This document shows positions 20,792 through 23,949 of a DNA stretch of 23,949 bases, piece by piece. A model generated the notes under the pieces. The model ran no database searches, was not told where the DNA came from, and saw only the letters and a program-made list of their open reading frames with translations. A program made the position numbers and the translations under genes. This DNA is from a virus. Position 1 is the stretch's first letter. Every line of letters begins with the position of its first letter. The DNA is taken from IMG/VR virus record IMGVR_UViG_3300027747_004780, positions 1 through 23,949 of that record. One strand, given 5' to 3'.

Positions 20792-22468
20792 TCACTTCAA
20801 CTCTCCCGAATACCACTTCATGTTCTTGGCGAGTCGGGTGTCATTGGGCGACATTTCGAGAGCTACGGCGCCATATTTGACAGCCAACGTCCTATTTCCT
20901 AGATGATATGCAGCGATTGCTGCCATGTCGAACGCATGTGGCCCGTTGACTTCCGAATCGACAGGCCACTGTGTGCTCGGAGGAGTCTCGATGCATCTCA
21001 CGGACGCTTCGAAGCATTTGTCCCACAAGCTGTTGTTGTAGCAGAAAGTCGCGAGGTCGAGCCACGGTTCTTTCCTATGGGGTGCCTCCTCAGTCGACTT
21101 GACGTACCACTCAATGGCTTCTTCGTTCCTTCCGAGAGCTGCATAAGACTTGCCCAGCAAGCGCATCGAGAAAGAACGCTCCTCCTTCCACGTGGCCTCT
21201 GGGAGCGTCAGGTATCTCTTCAGCTCCTTGATCGCGTCTTCGTGCTTGTTGTGGAACGTCAGTTCTCGCGCATAGTAGAAGGAATGACGTGGCACCGTCG
21301 GATTCTCCTTCGCACCCAGCGCTAGAAGGTCGAGATACTGGCCTCTGGACTTGGCGTCGTCGGGAAGATGGACCACGAGAAGCTTATCTGAGACTGCAGT
21401 GTTCTGCTCGACTCTTCCGTCTGGGACGAGCCACTCATGACACGGATACTTCCACAGGTAGCCCTTGCGTGCGTGGATCTTGTCGCACAAGAAACGAATG
21501 TTGTGCCCCCAGTCGTAGAGATACTGCAGGCGAGTCGTCTTGTCCGTCCAAAGGCGTTCGATCTCTTCTCTCCAACCTTCTGTCAAGATCTCGTCTGCAT
21601 CGAGGGAGACACAGACGTCGACGTCGTCGTCGAGGAGAGCAAGTGCTGCCGTCCTCGCGACGTCGAATCTCCAGGGCGACACGCAGATCTTGTGGACGAT
21701 GGCACCGCATTCTCTGGCTATCTCGATCGTCTTGTCTGTGCTGCCCGTGTCGATGATGATCGTCTGGTCTGCGAGCTTCGACGTTTCGCAGTAACGCCTG
21801 ATGAACTTCTCCTCGTTCTTTGTGATCGTGTAGACCGCGATCTTCAGCTTCTTCTCCATTCTTGTCAACTTCCTCCTGAGCGTCTGTCTGTCTTGGTCGA
21901 CCTTGTCCCACCCTCTCTTGTACACTGCATCCATCGCATTTCTTGACTTGCTGAAATGGTGGTGGGTCATCTTGGCCCGCTCCGAGCGGAACGCCTCGTT
22001 CCGACGCGTCGCCTGTGCCCAGAGCCAATTGTCACATCCTACGTGATGAAAGTCTGTGCTGAATATCTGACCGTTCTCCAACTCCTTCACGAAGTCCTTG
22101 CGGATCATGAAGTGCTCGCAGATGTTTCCCTCGTCGGGAAGGAGAGCTCCGCCGTTGAATGCGACGAGCGCCTTGTTGAACTCTACGGAGTCTTTGTGAG
22201 CAGCCTCGAGAGCATCCGGCGCCAGCTCCATGTCATTCGCAGCAAATACGACAAAATCTCCTTTGGATTGCCTAAGGCCTATTTCGACCTTTTCTGGTAC
22301 AGACTCTGGGCCGTCTAGTACCACGACCTCGATCCTGTCTTGCGGGTACGTCTGTGCCTTGATCGAGTCGATGCACCTTCTGAGGCCTTCGTCTCGATGA
22401 CCCAGATTCTTTCCATCCACCTTGGAGAGGTGAGGAATGATGACTGTGACGACGGGTAGACTCGTCAT
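20792..22468 (-). CDS. Double GT2 glycosyltransferase with helical tail
   Basis: A 558-aa protein. The first glycosyltransferase-like domain (4-205) begins PVVTVIIPHLSK and has VVVLDGPES (48-56) and AANDMELAPDA (76-86), where ND may replace the DxD. The second (208-400) has KIAVYTITKNEE, IDTGSTDKT (239-247) and SLDADE (288-293) as DxD. Residues about 395-545 are helical with TPR-like features (ALGRNEEAIEWYV). The second domain and tail match the preceding paralogue. It adds sugars to an unknown acceptor; the fibre proteins are likely targets because of location. No good ribosome site is visible; a TATATT lies about 9 bases before the ATG. Confidence 0.87.
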   Translation of the reverse strand: MTSLPVVTVIIPHLSKVDGKNLGHRDEGLRRCIDSIKAQTYPQDRIEVVVLDGPESVPEKVEIGLRQSKGDFVVFAANDMELAPDALEAAHKDSVEFNKALVAFNGGALLPDEGNICEHFMIRKDFVKELENGQIFSTDFHHVGCDNWLWAQATRRNEAFRSERAKMTHHHFSKSRNAMDAVYKRGWDKVDQDRQTLRRKLTRMEKKLKIAVYTITKNEEKFIRRYCETSKLADQTIIIDTGSTDKTIEIARECGAIVHKICVSPWRFDVARTAALALLDDDVDVCVSLDADEILTEGWREEIERLWTDKTTRLQYLYDWGHNIRFLCDKIHARKGYLWKYPCHEWLVPDGRVEQNTAVSDKLLVVHLPDDAKSRGQYLDLLALGAKENPTVPRHSFYYARELTFHNKHEDAIKELKRYLTLPEATWKEERSFSMRLLGKSYAALGRNEEAIEWYVKSTEEAPHRKEPWLDLATFCYNNSLWDKCFEASVRCIETPPSTQWPVDSEVNGPHAFDMAAIAAYHLGNRTLAVKYGAVALEMSPNDTRLAKNMKWYSGELK

Positions 22469-22492
22469 GGGGCTGAATATACAACCTGTGAG

Positions 22493-22528
22493 AAAAAAGT
22501 AATCGAGGCGGGATGAACCGCCTCGATT
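22493..22528 (-). terminator. Rho-independent terminator of the collagen-like gene
   Basis: AATCGAGGCGG (22501-22511) and CCGCCTCGATT (22518-22528) form a perfect 11-bp stem with a 6-base loop. On the minus strand it is followed by a run of T (AAAAAA at 22493-22498), so it ends the collagen-like gene and separates it from the glycosyltransferase gene. Confidence 0.92.
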
Positions 22529-22549
22529 CCATTCGGACTCAGGTCTGTG

Positions 22550-23949
<1,400 letters not shown>

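Overview
The window looks like part of the genome of a large tailed double-stranded DNA phage (Caudoviricetes, probably myovirus-like and from an uncultured or marine lineage). Reasons: densely packed short genes with 1-4 bp overlaps, phage-type lysozyme and transglycosylase, a phage ATP-dependent DNA ligase, a divergent sigma factor, two tRNAs, an HNH endonuclease, and a cluster of fibre genes ending in collagen-like repeats. No integrase, insertion sequence, CRISPR array or ribosomal RNA was seen. The host cannot be named from this sequence.

Layout. 1-5.3 kb: an accessory block with peptide deformylase, two tandem SH3-like small proteins, a BCS1-like membrane AAA ATPase behind a good sigma-70-type promoter, a single-domain EamA-like transporter, two genes sharing an unusual basic N-terminal leader, and an HNH endonuclease on the minus strand. 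5.3-6.9 kb: tRNA-Asn and tRNA-Ser flanking a small gene, then a conserved phage protein and an FmdB-type zinc ribbon, closed by a bidirectional terminator. 6.9-8.5 kb (minus): a GH24 lysozyme with a peptidoglycan-binding domain followed by a metalloprotease-like protein. 8.6-11.6 kb (plus): a deaminase, several small proteins, a sigma-70-family factor lacking the region 4.2 helix-turn-helix, and two genes later a small protein that looks like a free-standing helix-turn-helix. 11.7-16.8 kb (plus): a lytic transglycosylase, a secreted Cys-rich protein, two hypothetical proteins, DNA ligase, an intergenic region rich in palindromes, and a HExxH/VWA-like (DUF2201-type) protein. 16.9-23.9 kb (minus): a fibre module of two collagen-like proteins, a repeat-containing fibre protein and two large glycosyltransferase fusion proteins.

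How the genes may work together. The most notable unit is the fibre module. The long collagen-like protein has about 39 nine-residue repeats in the window, each with two Thr in the third position of Gly-X-Y triplets. Next to it sit two proteins with the same glycosyltransferase plus helical-repeat core but different N-terminal modules (a second glycosyltransferase, or a SAM methyltransferase). This suggests a phage-encoded system that makes and glycosylates its own collagen-like fibres, which is an inference from context. The second notable unit is the sigma factor without region 4.2 close to a separate HTH protein, which could be a split sigma factor functionally like the T4 gp55/gp33 pair. 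The third is the shared N-terminal leader ending in L-x-E on two neighbouring proteins, which could be a capsid-targeting peptide removed by a prohead protease.

Limits: all family calls come from motifs read by eye without database searches. Start codons are uncertain for several genes and alternatives are given. The collagen-like gene at the right edge runs out of the window.
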